Shown: positions 32,625 to 45,905 of the stretch, one piece after another
How the letters are laid out: each line of letters begins with the position of its first letter
How positions within the stretch are numbered: position 1 is the first letter of the stretch
NCBI GenBank assembly: GCA_033807695.1
Contig: CM066303.1
Coordinates: forward strand, 4,092,001 to 4,156,000
Source of the DNA: Daedaleopsis sinensis
Lineage: Eukaryota; Basidiomycota; Agaricomycetes; Polyporales; Polyporaceae
Length of the DNA stretch: 64,000 nt
Direction of reading: 5' to 3'
The notes under the pieces: model-generated
What the model saw: only the letters and a program-made list of their open reading frames with translations
The model's database searches: none
What the model was told of the DNA's origin: nothing
Translations under genes and position numbers: made by a program

Positions 32625-34206
32625 GTCTACTAACACTGAAGTGAGTTCAGCGTGCAAGACTCGGAAGCTGATCGGGATGCTATAAGTACCTGCAGGGTCA
32701 ACGTTGTGGCCTGCGAATTATAAAGGACTACGTCAATTGACATGACAAGTATGCGCATTGCGCGGACTCGGACATCACATGCCATGCAGAGAAGCAGGGT
32801 CGTGAGTACTGTATCAGCGCACGGAAGCTCAAGATGAGTATGGTTGTTGCGTACTGGGAGGGACCCGGAGGACCTCAAGGACCCCAAAGACCGTCTCGGG
32901 GCTTGTAGCAGCCTCGTGGAGAAGCGGTTCGGAGCAGGGTGTCTAAGCGATGAGGGTGACGACGAGTGGAACCATCGGGGTTGTGAGTGGAGAGCTTCGG
33001 GTGGAGTAGAGAAGAGAGATAGACTCAGAGTACCTGAAGGGAAATTTGGATAGGGTAAGTAGTGGATAGGGTAAGTAGAAGAGGAGAAGAGAATCTGAAG
33101 AGCTTCATTGGGTGATTTAAAGTTGGCTCTGTTGTATCCCGACGGTGTCAATGGGCGGCTCCATACTATATACCCTCTCGTACGCTCAACTGTAGACAGT
33201 GGGCACTCACCTGGAAAGGCATTTATCCAATATAAATAGACCGTACGGAGAAGTAAACGTCTGACCTAGAAGTTGTTCAGCACCTACAGCACGCTGGATC
33301 CAATTACTGTAACTTGGCATGCGTTCAACGTTAAGTTGGGAATCAACGATCGTGAGCGCCAGATGCGGCCTCGGATTCGAATCGGAGCTGAATCGGAGTA
33401 GACTCGTATCCAAGGGCCCCGGGCCGAAGTAGCCGGCTCTCGTGACAGCATAGCACCCTGCCTCCTCCTCCTCCTCCTCCTCCTCCTCCTCCTCCTCCGT
33501 CGTCCCGTCTATGCTTCCGCTTGTATGCCGTATTCACGTTTGCGTCGCTTTATGTGCGAAGTCTGTGTCTTACTGTAGTGTATCTATCAGGTGAGTAGAC
33601 CACTGCTTGCTGCCTGACCATTTGAAGAGTCGTTCATTTTTTGCTTTACTGGTACCTACCAGTACCTAATCACAACTCCGCTCGCCTCTCTGGCCACATT
33701 TCAGACTCTCTGAGGTAGTACTAGTACTGACTACTACTCGCTTCAAACTTGGTCATGTGAGCGCGATAAGGACCCGCACATATGAAACCCAAATGCCTTA
33801 GTACGAGAACAACGGGTCATACTCGTCTCAACAGGTCTCAACTGTTACAAGCGATGGGATTTATTCACCAGAATCAGCATAGGGAGGAAGTCCAATGTTC
33901 GTCACCTTCCGTGCTCGAAGAGGTTTGCGGCTTAACCGTAAGTATCAGCTCACGACTTAGTGCACCAAAGAACAAGGGATGGGCTGATGTGTTTTAGCGC
34001 CTCCTGAGTAAAAATTTTAGTTCCAGCCTCCCGTTCTATGAGGACGTTCCGGTCGATCAAGACATTCCGTATACGGTATAGCCATCCGATTGTACGCCTC
34101 AAGGTACTTGTGCATTGTATAGGTTATATAGGCGCAAGCTAAGTAGATTTCTGTCATCGACCGCTTCGTGAGCAGAACGTCTCCTCCGTGAGGACTTCGG
34201 ACGACC
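32625..34206. other. Intergenic with a CCT microsatellite
   Basis: This is upstream of both NRPS-like gene 2 (minus) and the first seven-TM gene (plus). No gene was supported. It holds the (CCT)n tract at 33461-33498. Confidence 0.55.
33461..33498. repeat. (CCT)n microsatellite, about 12.7 units
   Basis: 38 bases of uninterrupted CCT. The minus strand would encode polyglycine in a spurious frame. Confidence 0.95.
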
Positions 34207-35691
34207 ATGGCTCCCCTCTCTATGTCCTTAGCCGTGTTCATCGGCCTACTATGTGAATCTGTCCTCTATGGTTAGCTCATCTACATCTGCATATCAGCTA
34301 CACGCATGCACTAACTCGACCCCTTCTGTGCCAATAGGATCATTCACCGTGTTGGCTGGCGGTGCGATGACTCTCCTCATGTCCGTGACCGTACGCACCG
34401 TAATCAGTATGCAACACTGACAGCGGTGTATTTCAGTCGCAAGCCTCGCTCTCGCCGATACAAACCTACAAACCTCCTTATGCTGACTCTCACCATACTC
34501 ATGTACCTATCGTCTACCGCGCACGTCGCGCTCTCGATACGAGCCGGCATCAAGGCGTTCTACGAGAAGGAAACCAAGGACTCGCTGGTAGAGTCTCCGA
34601 ATGACCCGACGGTCTGGGCACAGCTTTTTCTCGAGAGCCTGAATGTTCGTCATCCCCTCCACTCGTAGCATAAATATGCTGACATCCCTCGTTCTTTTCC
34701 GCGGAACAGTGCTTGATGGGCGACATTATCGTCTGCTGGCGAACTTGGGAGCTCTGGGAACGCAGATGGATCGTGCTCGCATTTCCCCTGAGCTGCATCG
34801 TTGGAGGCCTCAGTGAGTGTCTTACCGATCCATTTCCCGTGCTCACAACACATACCAACTTGTCGGCTAGTATGCGGAATTGGCATGACCCACGCCTTGT
34901 CGCAGGTACCCAATGGTGTGCAGCTCACAGGGAGTACGGACGTGGTGATATGGTTCGGCGCCTTCGGAGCGCTAACCGTCTTGTCCAATGTCTATTCAGT
35001 CGTTCTGATCGCGTGGAAAGCATGGTGAGTTGTGCCCCTCGATCAGAGCTTGTGTGACTGTGCCACTTAGCACGAGATATTAGGCAGAAGACACGTTTGC
35101 TTAGGGGTCTCAACCTATATATCTCAGGCGGGACGTATCTCAGCGTTCTCGTCCTCATCGTCGAGTCTGGGGCGATCTACTGCATCGCTCTGGTACGTCC
35201 GCTCTCACCTTCGTGTCCCGCTCTTCCCGCCTCTTCTGAAGCTGAACTTCATATGGTAGGGCGTCACGTTTGTGCTATTCTTGGTCGATAGTGCCGGGGT
35301 CTACATCATGGCAGACATCGTGATCCACCTCACTGTGCGTCCCCGGACATATTCTATCCGCACAGCTCTTATACTGACTCATCACTCCCACCACCTCATC
35401 TTCGACCCGGTCTCGCAGGGCATCTACCCTACGATCATCATCGTTCTCGTCTGCCTGCAAATGACGAGCAAAGACAACTTCACGCGCGCGGAGACGAACG
35501 TGTCTCTGCACCTCACCCCGGTCCGCGATCGTGGCAGCGCCGGTCACGGACGCCAGGAATTCGATTCGTCATCGGGCAAGGAGCGCTTTGGGAGCAGTGC
35601 GTCCCGGAGGGTGCTCAGCTGGCGCGTCGCGACGAACCCGGACTCGACTAGCACTACGGCTTTGACGACGGTCAGCACCACTACAGTATAA
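34207..35691 (+). CDS. Seven-transmembrane protein, tandem copy 1
   Basis: A multi-exon gene starting MAPLSMSLAVFIGLLCESV. Joined exons give SFTVLAGGAMTLL, LMLTLTILMYLSSTAHVAL, ESPNDPTVWAQLFLE, GDIIVCWRTWELWERRW, FPLSCIVGGL, GMTHALSQVPNG, FGALTVLSNVYSVVLIAW, YLSVLVLIVESGAIYCIAL and ADIVIHLTGIYPTIIIVLV. I count seven hydrophobic segments. A Ser/Thr-rich cytosolic tail follows (LSWRVATNPDSTSTTAL). It resembles large families of uncharacterised membrane proteins in Agaricomycetes with the conserved GD-IV-R-W-LW segment. The topology is receptor-like, but no ligand or coupling is known. The second copy starts 916 bp downstream. Confidence 0.85.
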
Positions 35692-36606
35692 GCACAGCCT
35701 TAACACCCCGGAACGGCCTCCGACTCGGAGTGCCTGAAGTTTTGCCTAGAGAGCGCCGAGCATAGGACCTGGAGAGCGTCCGGAAGTCAGATTGTGCGCC
35801 CCGGATCTCTCTCTACCTCGCTGATGCTGTGTAGGCGACGAGGAGATCGTACGTGCGATACCCATCCGCTTCTGTTTCGCTTCTCTGAACAGTCATGCGG
35901 AGGTACGTCTGGACCTTGAGCGCTGGAGCGCCTGAGCGACTTGCATCTCGAGCGCCTATGATTGTGTTGCAAGTGGTCGTCTCACTTGCTTCGTGTATCG
36001 AGTTGAGTTTCTCGCTGCCGAGAATCCTATGGCTGGAACAAGGTCGCGAAGAGTTTCGAGCCGACAGAAGCGATGGCGAACCGCGGTGTTCATCGCAAGT
36101 CGCCGTCGCGTGCGCGTGTGAGATCAGTTGGAATCTGGCAGTCGCCTTCCCGCTCCACGATATCAACCTCCAAGGTGGCCGATTCCTGCACTCTCCTAGA
36201 TTGTGAGCTTTGCCTGCCATTGCGGGTCATCATGTGAGTGCTACTAGAACACGTCTTCGAGACTCTCTAACATGCCACCGTAGCATCTGTGTTCTACTAC
36301 CGGGTCAACGGCCGTGCTAGGCTCCATACTAGCTGCGTTTTATCCACTATGAGGACAATCAACGTCTCTTGAGCTACGACTTCAACCTCGAGTACGAGCC
36401 GCAGGGCCTGTGGTAGGATACCGGCAGCCCCATCATCGCTGTTCGTTCCACAATGCACTTCTCTCCGGGATGTCCGAACTCACGAACTGATGCTAATGTA
36501 TTGTTATATAGCATTCGGACGCTGTCGCTTCTCTTTCATGGGACGACCCGCACACAGTGTTACATTCCTCCTCCTTCAAGCCCACTCTCGCTATCCGACT
36601 AAAATC
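35692..36606. other. Spacer between the tandem 7TM genes
   Basis: About 0.9 kb. The open frames (for example 35813-36220 minus) have no recognisable domain. Short protein-like pieces such as SYDFNLEYEPQGLW near 36370 could be relics. Confidence 0.45.
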
Positions 36607-38151
36607 ATGGCCTTGACGATGCGCCTTGCGGTATTTCTTGGCCTTCTCTGCGAGAGTGTTTGTTACGGTGCGTACACCTCAAACCACTCCCGTCGCACAA
36701 TTTCATGTCGTGCAGGGGTCTACACCGTCCTCGCGGGAGGCGCGCTCTACCTTCTGATGTGGGTCGATCCGTTGCTCGTGCATTACGCGAGACTGACTCT
36801 GATCCTCGCATCCTGTATGGGCAGGCGCAAACCACCCACCACGCGCTACACGCGCACGAACGTCTTCATGGTCACCCTCACTGTGCTCATGTACTGTGCG
36901 TCCACGGTGCATATCGCGCTCTCCATCAAGGCGGCCGTTTCAGCATTCGTCCTCGTTCAATCTGAGCAGCAACCAGTGAGCGCCGATCCGGGGAGCAAGG
37001 CGCTGGTCGAGTCTCCGAACGATCCGACAGTGTGGATACAGGTTATGCTCGAGTTACTGAACGTAAGTATGTCGTTAGACGCCCCGCGCTCCTCTCCAAG
37101 GCCTCGCGTCTCACCCTCTGTTATCCTGGTCTACAGTGCCAGATGGGCGACCTCATCGTCTGCTTCCGCACATGGGAGCTCTGGAACCGCCGCATACGCT
37201 TCCTCCTTTTCCCTGTCGTCTGTATCATCGGGGGCGTCGGTGCGTATATCCGGCTCACTCATTATTTACTGAGCACTGAGTACTGTATGCGACGCTCTGC
37301 TTCGCAGTCGCTGGCTCCGGGGTGACGTACGCGCTATCGAGGCTGCCCAACGGCATGCAGCTCGTCACTGATAAGACGGTGATCGTTTGGTTCGCGGGTT
37401 TTGCCTCGTTCACAGTGCTTCTGAACGTGTATTCGGTCAGCATGACGGCGTGGAAAGTCTGGTGCGTAGACCCTCTTCCGCCTATCAAGTTCCCGCTTTC
37501 CTATAGACCCGCGGGAGGTTACCGACGAGCACGATTTCCATCTGCAGCGCGAAGATGGGCGAGCTGAAGAAGACGAACATGTACTTCTCCGGTGGAGCGT
37601 ACTTCACCGCGCTGGTGTTGGTCATCGAGTCGGGGGCGGTTTACTGCATCGCTTTGGTGTGTTCATCTTCTATTTCTCAATTCGCCCACGCAATCGCATG
37701 CACTTATGCGGACATATAGGCGGTGACCTTCGCGCTGTTCATGGCCGACAATATCAGCGTGTACATCATGGCTGATGTTGTGGTGCACCTCACCGGAATC
37801 TACCCGACGATCATCATCGTCCTCGTTTGTCTCAAACTGACCTTCACTGACAAGGTCCGGCGCGCTACGCTGCAGACGCCTCACGCCCGGGCTCCTCGGC
37901 ACTCCGAAGCAGGACCGGAACACGTGGTATCACACAAGTACATCAGCTCACTTACCGTCAGGCCGAAGAAAGAGAACGGGAGCGAGCAGGTTGTCCACAC
38001 TGGTAATGTTAGTGAGAGCATTCGCAGGTCTGAGGGCAGAATAGGCTTTAAGGAGCGGTACGAGCTCAAGCCGCTCGGCGAGGTCGTCGCTGAAGCCCCG
38101 ACCACCCCAGAACTCGAGAGCGAGCTGTCCTCGAAGGAATGTTCGGTGTAG
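36607..38151 (+). CDS. Seven-transmembrane protein, tandem copy 2
   Basis: The start MALTMRLAVFLGLLCESV matches copy 1 closely. Exons give GVYTVLAGGALYLLM, then RKPPTTRYTRTNVFMVTL, TVLMYCASTVHIALSI, ESPNDPTVWIQVMLELLN, GDLIVCFRTWELWNRR, GVTYALSRLPNGMQL, SFTVLLNVYSVSMTAWKVW, FTALVLVIESGAVYCIAL and ADVVVHLTGIYPTIIIVLV. Introns fall at the same places as in copy 1. A 13-residue insertion after AAVSAF (VLVQSEQQPVSAD) and an unrelated, longer C-terminal tail (TVRPKKENGSEQVVH, ELKPLGEVVAEAPTTPE) set it apart. The membrane core is conserved while the tail has diverged. Confidence 0.85.
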
Positions 38152-39144
38152 CCTCTCTTCATCTGTTCTCTTTGAACACACCCCTCGGGAGACTTCCTTG
38201 AATAGAGCTCACGATGCCGTTTCCAGCGACGGGTAACGCGCGCGTGGGGATACCGTGCAAGGAGTGATGGTGAACAGAGGTGAGCCGAGCCGAAGGTCGG
38301 TGGAAAATCGAACAGACCGTTCGTCCATTGCATCGCATAGTCTCCTCCTTGAAGGTGCGTGCCTGTATATAGTACCAGGTACCTCCGATGGGTGATTCCA
38401 GTTCCCTGCGGCCGCGGACGGGAAGACCGGGATAGGGTTTCGTGTGCTGAGAGCTCAAACTCCGTCCGGGCTCTAGTCCCCATTATCTTACGGCCATACA
38501 GTGTCTCTCCGTCCAAAATCTCCGGATATGGTGTACGTGAACAAATCGGCACTACTCAATACAAATTGGCCCAACCATTCCTGATGCATCGGAGGTACGT
38601 CATTTCCTGCGCCTGCGATTTTGGTCGTGTACAATAACCTGAAGTTCGACACGCGCGGGAGATGCAGCGCGTAGATTTCGCTCGACACACATCCACACCC
38701 ACTGGACCATACCGCACACAATGTCTCCAGAAGAGGGCTGTTGACAGACCATTGGCCAGCAGTCAGCTTCATCCATGCATGCGAGCGCCCGGGATGGTGG
38801 CAGATCTTTTCGCTGTCAACCTCGCACCGACAGAGCGCCCCTAACCGAAATCTATTATAAGTCCATAGACCTTCCTAGCCCGGCGCACAGTGGTTCCCTA
38901 CCAACGCTTTCTCATTCGGAGGGCGTACCAACTATTCTTAGCGTGGAGGCAGGGAACACCGCCGCATTGATTTAGCAAGGACAGCATGGAACGGCGATGA
39001 CTGGCCGAGTCAAGTTAGCGCACCGCGGCCACAGACACTCGCGCAATCGGGGCGCGCACCACAATGTTGCTGCTCTATGTCCACACCGCTGCTGCAGGCC
39101 GGGCCCTCGGCATCCACTCCTATACATACTTGTGTATGCACAGA
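38152..39144. other. Intergenic, no gene seen
   Basis: This lies between 7TM copy 2 and the promoter of chitin deacetylase copy 2. Only open frames without domains or splice partners occur here. Confidence 0.55.
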
Positions 39145-39151
39145 TATAAAA
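39145..39151 (+). promoter_or_regulatory. TATA box of chitin deacetylase copy 2
   Basis: TATAAAA lies 131 bp upstream of the ATG at 39282. The copy 3 gene has TATATAG 98 bp before its ATG, a comparable layout. Confidence 0.55.
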
Positions 39152-39281
39152 TCTGACTCTGGACGCCCTCCTGTCCTGCGTCCTCCTTCTCCCCTACTAA
39201 TCCCCTTTCCTCCTCCTCTGTGAGGGTACTCGTCGCTGCAAACGCCTGTCCTTGCGCATAATCCGGACTCGCCGCCACACC

Positions 39282-40969
39282 ATGGCTCTCTCCGTCATCC
39301 TTACATTACCGTTTCTCGTCGCGGTGCTTTCATCTTCCGCGTTGGCCCGCCCGCATGATGGCCCCGACAGCGACGTTGTGAAGGCGGCCTTGCCGGGGAC
39401 CTGGTACCACACCGATGACCACCCGGTACACAACCTATTCAGGCGCGGCGGCGATGGCACGACCTACGCCGCGATCGGCACGACAGGCTCGTCTTTATCT
39501 TCTCGCCGCACATCCGTTGTTCGGACAGCTGACGTCGTGCGTAAAATCTCTCCCCGCATACTGCAGAATGGTCCGCTGGCTTCCCCTCAGACAACGGCGC
39601 GATGCCAGCAGACGGGAAGGGCTACCCGCAGGTATGGATCGATGCGCTCAACGCCGCCGTCAAGGCGGGGAAGATCCCGGACATCCCGCAGTCCACCGTC
39701 GACAATGATACCGGCTTCACTTCGTACCCCAAAGGGTACGACCCCAACGGCCCCGTCGTCTGCTCGGCTACGTACCAATGCCGCAGTAACGACTCGTCGG
39801 AGATCTGGGACGCTCCCGACGGCGTGTTTGCCTCTAGTTTCGATGACGGCCCTCTTCCCGTAAGTGTTCTATTGCGACAGACTTGGAATCCGAAGCCCTA
39901 ACCACCGCCATGGTGTCTTTTAGACCTCATTCGCGCTGTACGACTTCCTGAAGCAGAACAACGTCACCGCGACGCACTTTATGATCGGGGGCAACATACG
40001 TGACAACCCGGACGCGTTCAAGATGGCGTTCGAGGACCTCCAGGGTGAGTGCACATGCTACCCTGCTACCGCCCCTCAGAGTCCGCATGTCGTCGCCTGA
40101 TGCTCAGATGTTGATCGCCTCCACTCCACGCCCGCAGACGACATCGCCGTGCACACATGGACGCACCCGTACATGACGTCGCTTAACAACCTCCAGGTCG
40201 TCGGGGAGCTCGGCTGGACTATGCAGCTCATCCATAACTCGACAGGCGGGCGCGTGCCCAAGTATTGGCGCCCGCCGTTTGGTGACTCCGACGAGCGCGT
40301 CCGGTCTATCGCCAAAGAAGTCTTCGGCCTCACCACCGTCATCTGGAACCAAGAGTGAGTGCGCCAATCTGTCACCCCCTTTTATGCCTCTGTGTCTCTC
40401 CACCACGTCCCTTCAGCATTGTCCATGACCACCACGCACACTGGCACTGAGCTAACCCAAAGCTCTCCTCTCTCCTACGCAGCACCGAGGACTGGAGCAT
40501 CGGCGAGGCGAACGGCGCGACACGCGCGCAGGTGGATGCGAACCTCAAGAAGTGGATCTCGGGCGCAAAGTCGCCCGGGCTGATCATCCTCGAGCACGAA
40601 CTCACGAACAACACTGTCGGCGCGTTCATCCAGGCCTTCCCACTCATCGCCCAGAACGGCTGGAAGTTCGAGAGTGTCGCGCGCATCGACGGCGGCGCCC
40701 CGTACCAGAACGCCGCGGACAGTGCAAGCAATGTCGTGCCGATGACTGTCGGCGGCGCGGCCGTGCAGCTCCCCGCGAGCTCGACGTCGAGCGCAGACGC
40801 GAGCACTTCGTCTGCCGCGTCGAGCTCTGCAGCCGCCTCCTCGCCGTCGGGTACCGGGAAGAACGCTGCCGCGGATGCGAACAATGGTGCTCTATCACCC
40901 GTCTCGCGGTTGTCGTCGCTGGGGTCTGTTGCTGCTGCCGCCGCCGCCGCTCTCGCGCTTTCATGCTAG
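39282..40969 (+). CDS. Chitin deacetylase, GPI-anchored, copy 2 (CE4 family)
   Basis: Exons: 39282-39486, 39567-39859, 39924-40044, 40138-40354 and 40483-40969. It has a signal peptide [19 protein letters not shown], then [28 protein letters not shown] (catalytic Asp and metal Asp), [22 protein letters not shown], a Ser/Thr/Ala-rich spacer and a GPI-type tail. The enzyme should convert wall chitin to chitosan. The first intron begins with GC (ACAG|GCTCGT) and ends with AG. Using it as an intron is the only way to keep the frame, and the same position has GT in copies 1 and 3. All catalytic motifs are intact. Confidence 0.93.
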
Positions 40970-43234
40970 TGACATGCTCACTCTTAGGACGCTTGCCCCC
41001 ATTTCGATTCTACGCTTTTCCTTCATACACTTCACTTGCTTTCCTCCTCGTTCAGAAGCTACTAATATCCTGGAATTGATGCTGCTTCTGTGTTCGTGAT
41101 TTAAATGTTCCTACGATCACGGACAATTGTGGCTCCATCATACTACGAATACGCACTCTATATCATACTACCACGGACACATAAATACTCGATCTTACCC
41201 TCCCACGGCCTGCTACGCCCTTGATACGAGAGGCTAACAGAGACTGATCCTCGCTGCCCAACATGGTCTTTGGCACCCCGCTCCTTCTGAGGCCACGCCG
41301 TCAACGTGCATTCCCCCGCGACACTCTTTGAACCTTGAACACTTGTCTAGCCTACACTTTCTTTGGACTAGAACCCGGTGATATGCCATATCACAACTGT
41401 TATCTCTACCTCACAGCTACTACGTCAGCACCTTCCTTCCCTGTCCTCATCCCTGCGTACCCTGCGTGGAAAGTTGAAACTCTTGTTCAGGTGCAGTAGT
41501 AAAACCCGGGGATGTCATCGGCGTCGGCGTCTAAGCACGCGAACAACAAGAATCGTAGCGTCTCAAGCTGTGGATCAGTGCGGTACGCATCCCAAGCACT
41601 GGTTATGGGCGGGGTGAGCTTGAAGGCGCTCTCGTGCCAGTGGTTCGGAACCCCCCGTTGAACAGTACTTAATCCGAGACCCCTGCTCAAAGGAGAACCG
41701 AAGCGGACATGACGCATGATTCGGTGACGCATTCTGGTCATTGTTTAAAGTAAGTAGTTCGCCGTACTACTGGCTTGCTACTGGGACTCAAAGTCAACGC
41801 TTGGTTACTAACTCGGTCTATCAGTGAATTACACGCGCTTATGCTTACGTAACAGGCTTTCTTTTTCCTTAAGTTGTTCAACGTTGTCGCTACTACGTCT
41901 TCGCTTTAACGACGTCGACACTCACTATGCACCAGACTGATCATGAGTATTACGTCCTTTAAACTCTTGCAGCACACTCAGTGATGGTGACACAGCGCAT
42001 TCTCAAAAATAGCTCTCTTAAAGCGCGATTTTTGCCTCCTCCAGGCTCCTGAGCGAGGGACCCCTCGTAGGAGCTTCACGTAGTAAGTATCGACTCACGC
42101 TCCTACCTGCTACTGATCGCCAAATATTACAGGACATGACTAGTCCTGACTCTGCACTGCTGGAGTCCAACTCGTAGTTACTGATTTACATTTTTGAATA
42201 TCCAACAGAATTGCTACATCGCCGATACTGGCAAGATGTTACAGGCACTCCGCCCGTGCGGGCGAGCCATTGTGGGCACACAAACGCCGATGCGGGCGAG
42301 CTATCATAACACGGGCACTCACGCCGAAGCGTGCGGGCCGTCAAGAAAGGGTAGTGCACCCCGAGTCACTCTCGCGTTCCAAGTCGCACGCCCTGACTCT
42401 CGATTTACCTCCGAATACGTGCGCAATCCACGACACCCCCATAAGGACACCGCGCACGCAACCAAGGTTCTTACCAAGTATTTGGCAGACTCACGATCCT
42501 TCGAAGGTATCTGCAGAGGTCGACACGGATACATGGGGATGCCACGAGATGGGCCGGCGGGTAAGCCACCAGTAGTATCCCCCCGGGCCAGTCTTCCGCT
42601 GACAGCAATTTAATCCTTCGTGTTTGGACGACTGATTATAGGTGACTGTTGTATCGTAACTTGATCCGAGTCAGTTCAAGTCGTTTGCTCGCCTAGCTAC
42701 GACTAGTGTATTGCGACTCGGACTTGAATTGCATAAATCCGGGCGCTCCATATGCGCGCCTAACGACTCCCAGTCTTATCGCAACGCTCCGCCGCCCCGC
42801 TGGAACTTGACTGAAGAGTAAGTAAATTCAGCTTGATTTGCAGATAGTACTAGTACTCACTGTCCGCTGATGACGACATAGCTGTCGGCCTCCTCCTGTC
42901 TAGTCTCACCTGCTATCACCTGCTAGCATTCCAGGATGCCAGTGGGTCTCGCGCGTGCTGATTCTCACCCACCTTGCTCCTCCCTCGGACTTCGAACCAT
43001 GAGTAGCGACAAATCGGGTAACATACTACTATCGCGGACGATAAGTGAGTACGGGCTGGGTACGGAAGGCCCTGAGAACGGATGTCATCAAAGGCATGGC
43101 GCGCTATCTCCCCCCTTTGAATGCTTCTTGATAGGCGCGTCCTATAAGGCTCCGGTAGCTCCAACCGACTCCCGCGAATCTGGTCCTTTCCCTCCACCAT
43201 CTTCCGTGCACTCAGAAGAGCTGTGTCGACCACG
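40970..43234. other. Intergenic, no gene seen
   Basis: 2.3 kb. The frame at 42194-42613 (plus) has no recognisable domain. Nearby DNA repeats short GCGGGCGAGC-like motifs (42255-42302). Confidence 0.5.
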
Positions 43235-45641
43235 ATGAGTGCCCACGGGTCCTTCAGCGACGAGAAGAAGGGACGGGAGAACGTGAACGTGCACCACGTC
43301 GCAGCCGAGGACAAGGACGTCGATACCGCGGCGCAACTCGCGGCGCAACTCGATGGGGAGCTGAGCCCGGAGGAGGCGACGAGGCTTCGCAAGAAGATCG
43401 ATTGGCACATTCTGCCTCTCATGTGCAGTGAGTTCTGTCTTTCCGACGATCGCTTCCATGCGATCTGCCTTCGTCCCCGCAGCTCAATGACGGGATAGTT
43501 CTCTATTGGATACAGTTCATGGACAAGACGACTCTGGGGAGCTCAGCCATCCTCGGAATTAGGTATGGCTCGCGTGATCGCTCTAATGCTGCCAACTAAC
43601 GATGCCTCTTCTCAGGACCGCGACGCATCTGACGACTAATCAGTGAGTGCTGCATGCTCCGTGTGAGACCTAATGCTCAATCCGAGGCTGTCCCTATAGG
43701 TACAACTGGTACGAGATCCTATGTTGAGGTGAAAGATATATACCTACGGATACTGTAACTGACTGTCCCCCAATAGGCTCGGAACGATCTTCTACTTGAG
43801 TTACCTCGTATTTGAGTACCCCCAGAACCTCGCTCTCCAGCGGTTCCCGGTCGGAAAATGGATGAGGTACGCCCTCGCTCCTGACGTATGCTCCGCTCAC
43901 GTCGGTCTGATGCCTCTGTGACTCTCTTGGCATAGCGTGAACATCTTCGTCTGGGGCGTCGCGCTCTGTTCTCATGCGGCATGCAAGAACTTTGGCGGGC
44001 TGTTCGCGGTCCGCCTCATCCTCGGCATGTGTGAGGGCTCGATCACGGCGGGTTTCATGATCGTCAGCTCCATGTTCTATACACGCACAGAGCAGACGCT
44101 GCGCGTCGGGTACTGGTGTGAGTGATTATGCTCGAGATTCGGGAGGCGCGACACTGAAACGGAAACTTTTCAACAGTCTTGATGAATGGGACCGGTATGT
44201 CGACGTCGCTCGGTGCGGAAATATGAACCTGACATGCGAATCAACAGCACAGATTATTTCTGGCTTCCTCAGCTTCGGAACCTTGCACATCAAGACTGAA
44301 ACGTTCGAGCCATGGCAATGGTGCGTATCTCTGTACTCACAATAGAAACAGAGCGGAGCTTGACATTGTACAGGCTCATGATTATTACGGGTATCTTGAC
44401 GCTGATTACGGCAGTGGCGTACTGGTATGTACTCTGACCTCCCGCGTTTACATACTATTGAATGGTTCTGCCTAGGTTCTTCTTCCCGGATTCCCCCACG
44501 AATGCATGGTTCTTGACCCCCGAAGAACGCGCCAAGGCCGTCAAGCGGATCCAGGTAGTTGATGGCAAGCTTCCCGCAGTTGCGAACCGGATCTCACAAA
44601 TTGTGCTTTCTGTAAACAGGAGAACCAAACCGGAGTCGAGAACAAGCACTTCAAGACGGATCAGTGCGTGTCTGACTTTATTTATCGCCCTACAGAATAA
44701 ATCTCACACCTCTCCCGCAGGTTCTACGAAGCGCTTACGGACCCCAAGACATGGCTCTTCGCGCTCTTCTCTGCGCTCGACAACGTGCCTAACAGCCTGA
44801 CGAACCAGCGGCAGATCATCGTCTCCTCCTTCGGGTTCTCGAACCTCCAGACGACCCTCCTGGGCTGCGTCGACGGCCTCATCGAGATCGTGACGATCTT
44901 CACGGGTGTGCGCCTCGCCGCCCGCTATAAGGACAGCCGGGCCTACGTCGGCGCGATCTACTTCATCCCAAACATCCTCGGCGTGCTCCTTATCAACTTC
45001 CTGCCCTGGGAGAACAAGGTCGGGCTGCTCTTCGCGCAATGGTGCACCGGTGCGTAGACTGTCCTGAGCGCGATGGGACAGCGCTAACTGCGACTGCGGC
45101 TGCTCTAGGGGTGGGCACCACCGGCTTCGTCCTCTCCCTATCTTGGCTCTCGAGCGTCACAGCGGGGCACACGAAGCGCGTGACGACGAACGCGATCATG
45201 CTCATCGCGTACTGCATCGGGAATGCGGCCGCGCCGTTCATGTGGCAGGCCAAGTACACACCTCGGTGCGCACCGTCTCCCTACTGCCCTATATCTTCCC
45301 GCCGCTCATCATGTACGCGGGCCCGAACGACAGCAACCACATCCCGTGGATGATCATCGGGATCTGCTACGTGATCTGCCCGCTGCTCATGCTCTTCATC
45401 CGCTGGCTGCTCAAGCGCGAGAACAGCCGGCGTGACGCGGAGCCCGTGGACAACAAGTACGACGAGGTGTACATCGAGGTCGTCCTCCCCGACGGGACGC
45501 GGACCGAGCGCAGGGTGGACAAGGTGCGCTTCTACCGCTCTCCGGCTCTGTTCTGGCAACGGGCAGGCGAGCTAACGCAATGTCCAGGAATACTTGGATT
45601 TGACGGATATACAGAACCGGGATTTCCGGTATGTGCTGTGA
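43235..45641 (+). CDS. MFS permease, Dal5-like anion:cation symporter
   Basis: A gene with many short introns. It starts MSAHGSFSDEKKGRENVNVH. Joined exons give DWHILPLMC, ILYWIQFMDKTTLGSSAIL, TTNQYNWLGTIFYLSYLVF, EYPQNLALQRFPVGKWMS, RLILGMCEGSITAGFM, TAQIISGFLSFGTLHI, FFPDSPTNAWFLTPEERAK, LTNQRQIIVSSFGFSNLQTT, AGHTKRVTTNAIMLIAYC and KYTPRNHIPWMIIGICYV. It ends EYLDLTDIQNRDFRYVL. This is the pattern of the fungal allantoate/nicotinate/pantothenate permease family, with about 12 membrane helices at the plasma membrane. The substrate cannot be told. An apparent break near 45266 is a 68-nt intron, not a lesion. Confidence 0.92.
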
Positions 45642-45905
45642 TGTATTGTATAGCTATTGACGACCGCGAGAACGGGTGTACGATTCAAGTTTCGTTCGCT
45701 GAGCCCCGAGCGCGGACAACGAACGTCGAAATCGTGGGGCGTACCTATGTGGAGACCTGCATCCAGCCAACAATGAATCGGGAGAGATTCGGAGAAGGTC
45801 GATGCGGCCCACTCTTTTGAATTCAATCGACTTGTCGGGTCGAACACACTCGCGTTTATCCTACACGCTGCAAACCAGTAAGCAAGGTAGACCGGGAGAA
45901 CCGTC

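Noticed and set aside
33343..33537. Polyglycine ORF on the minus strand
   Set aside because: It is produced by the CCT microsatellite; the flanks have no protein-like signal.
45240..45340. Apparent frameshift in the MFS permease
   Set aside because: A 68-nt intron (45266-45333) joins KYTPR to NHIPW exactly as in the family, so no lesion is needed.
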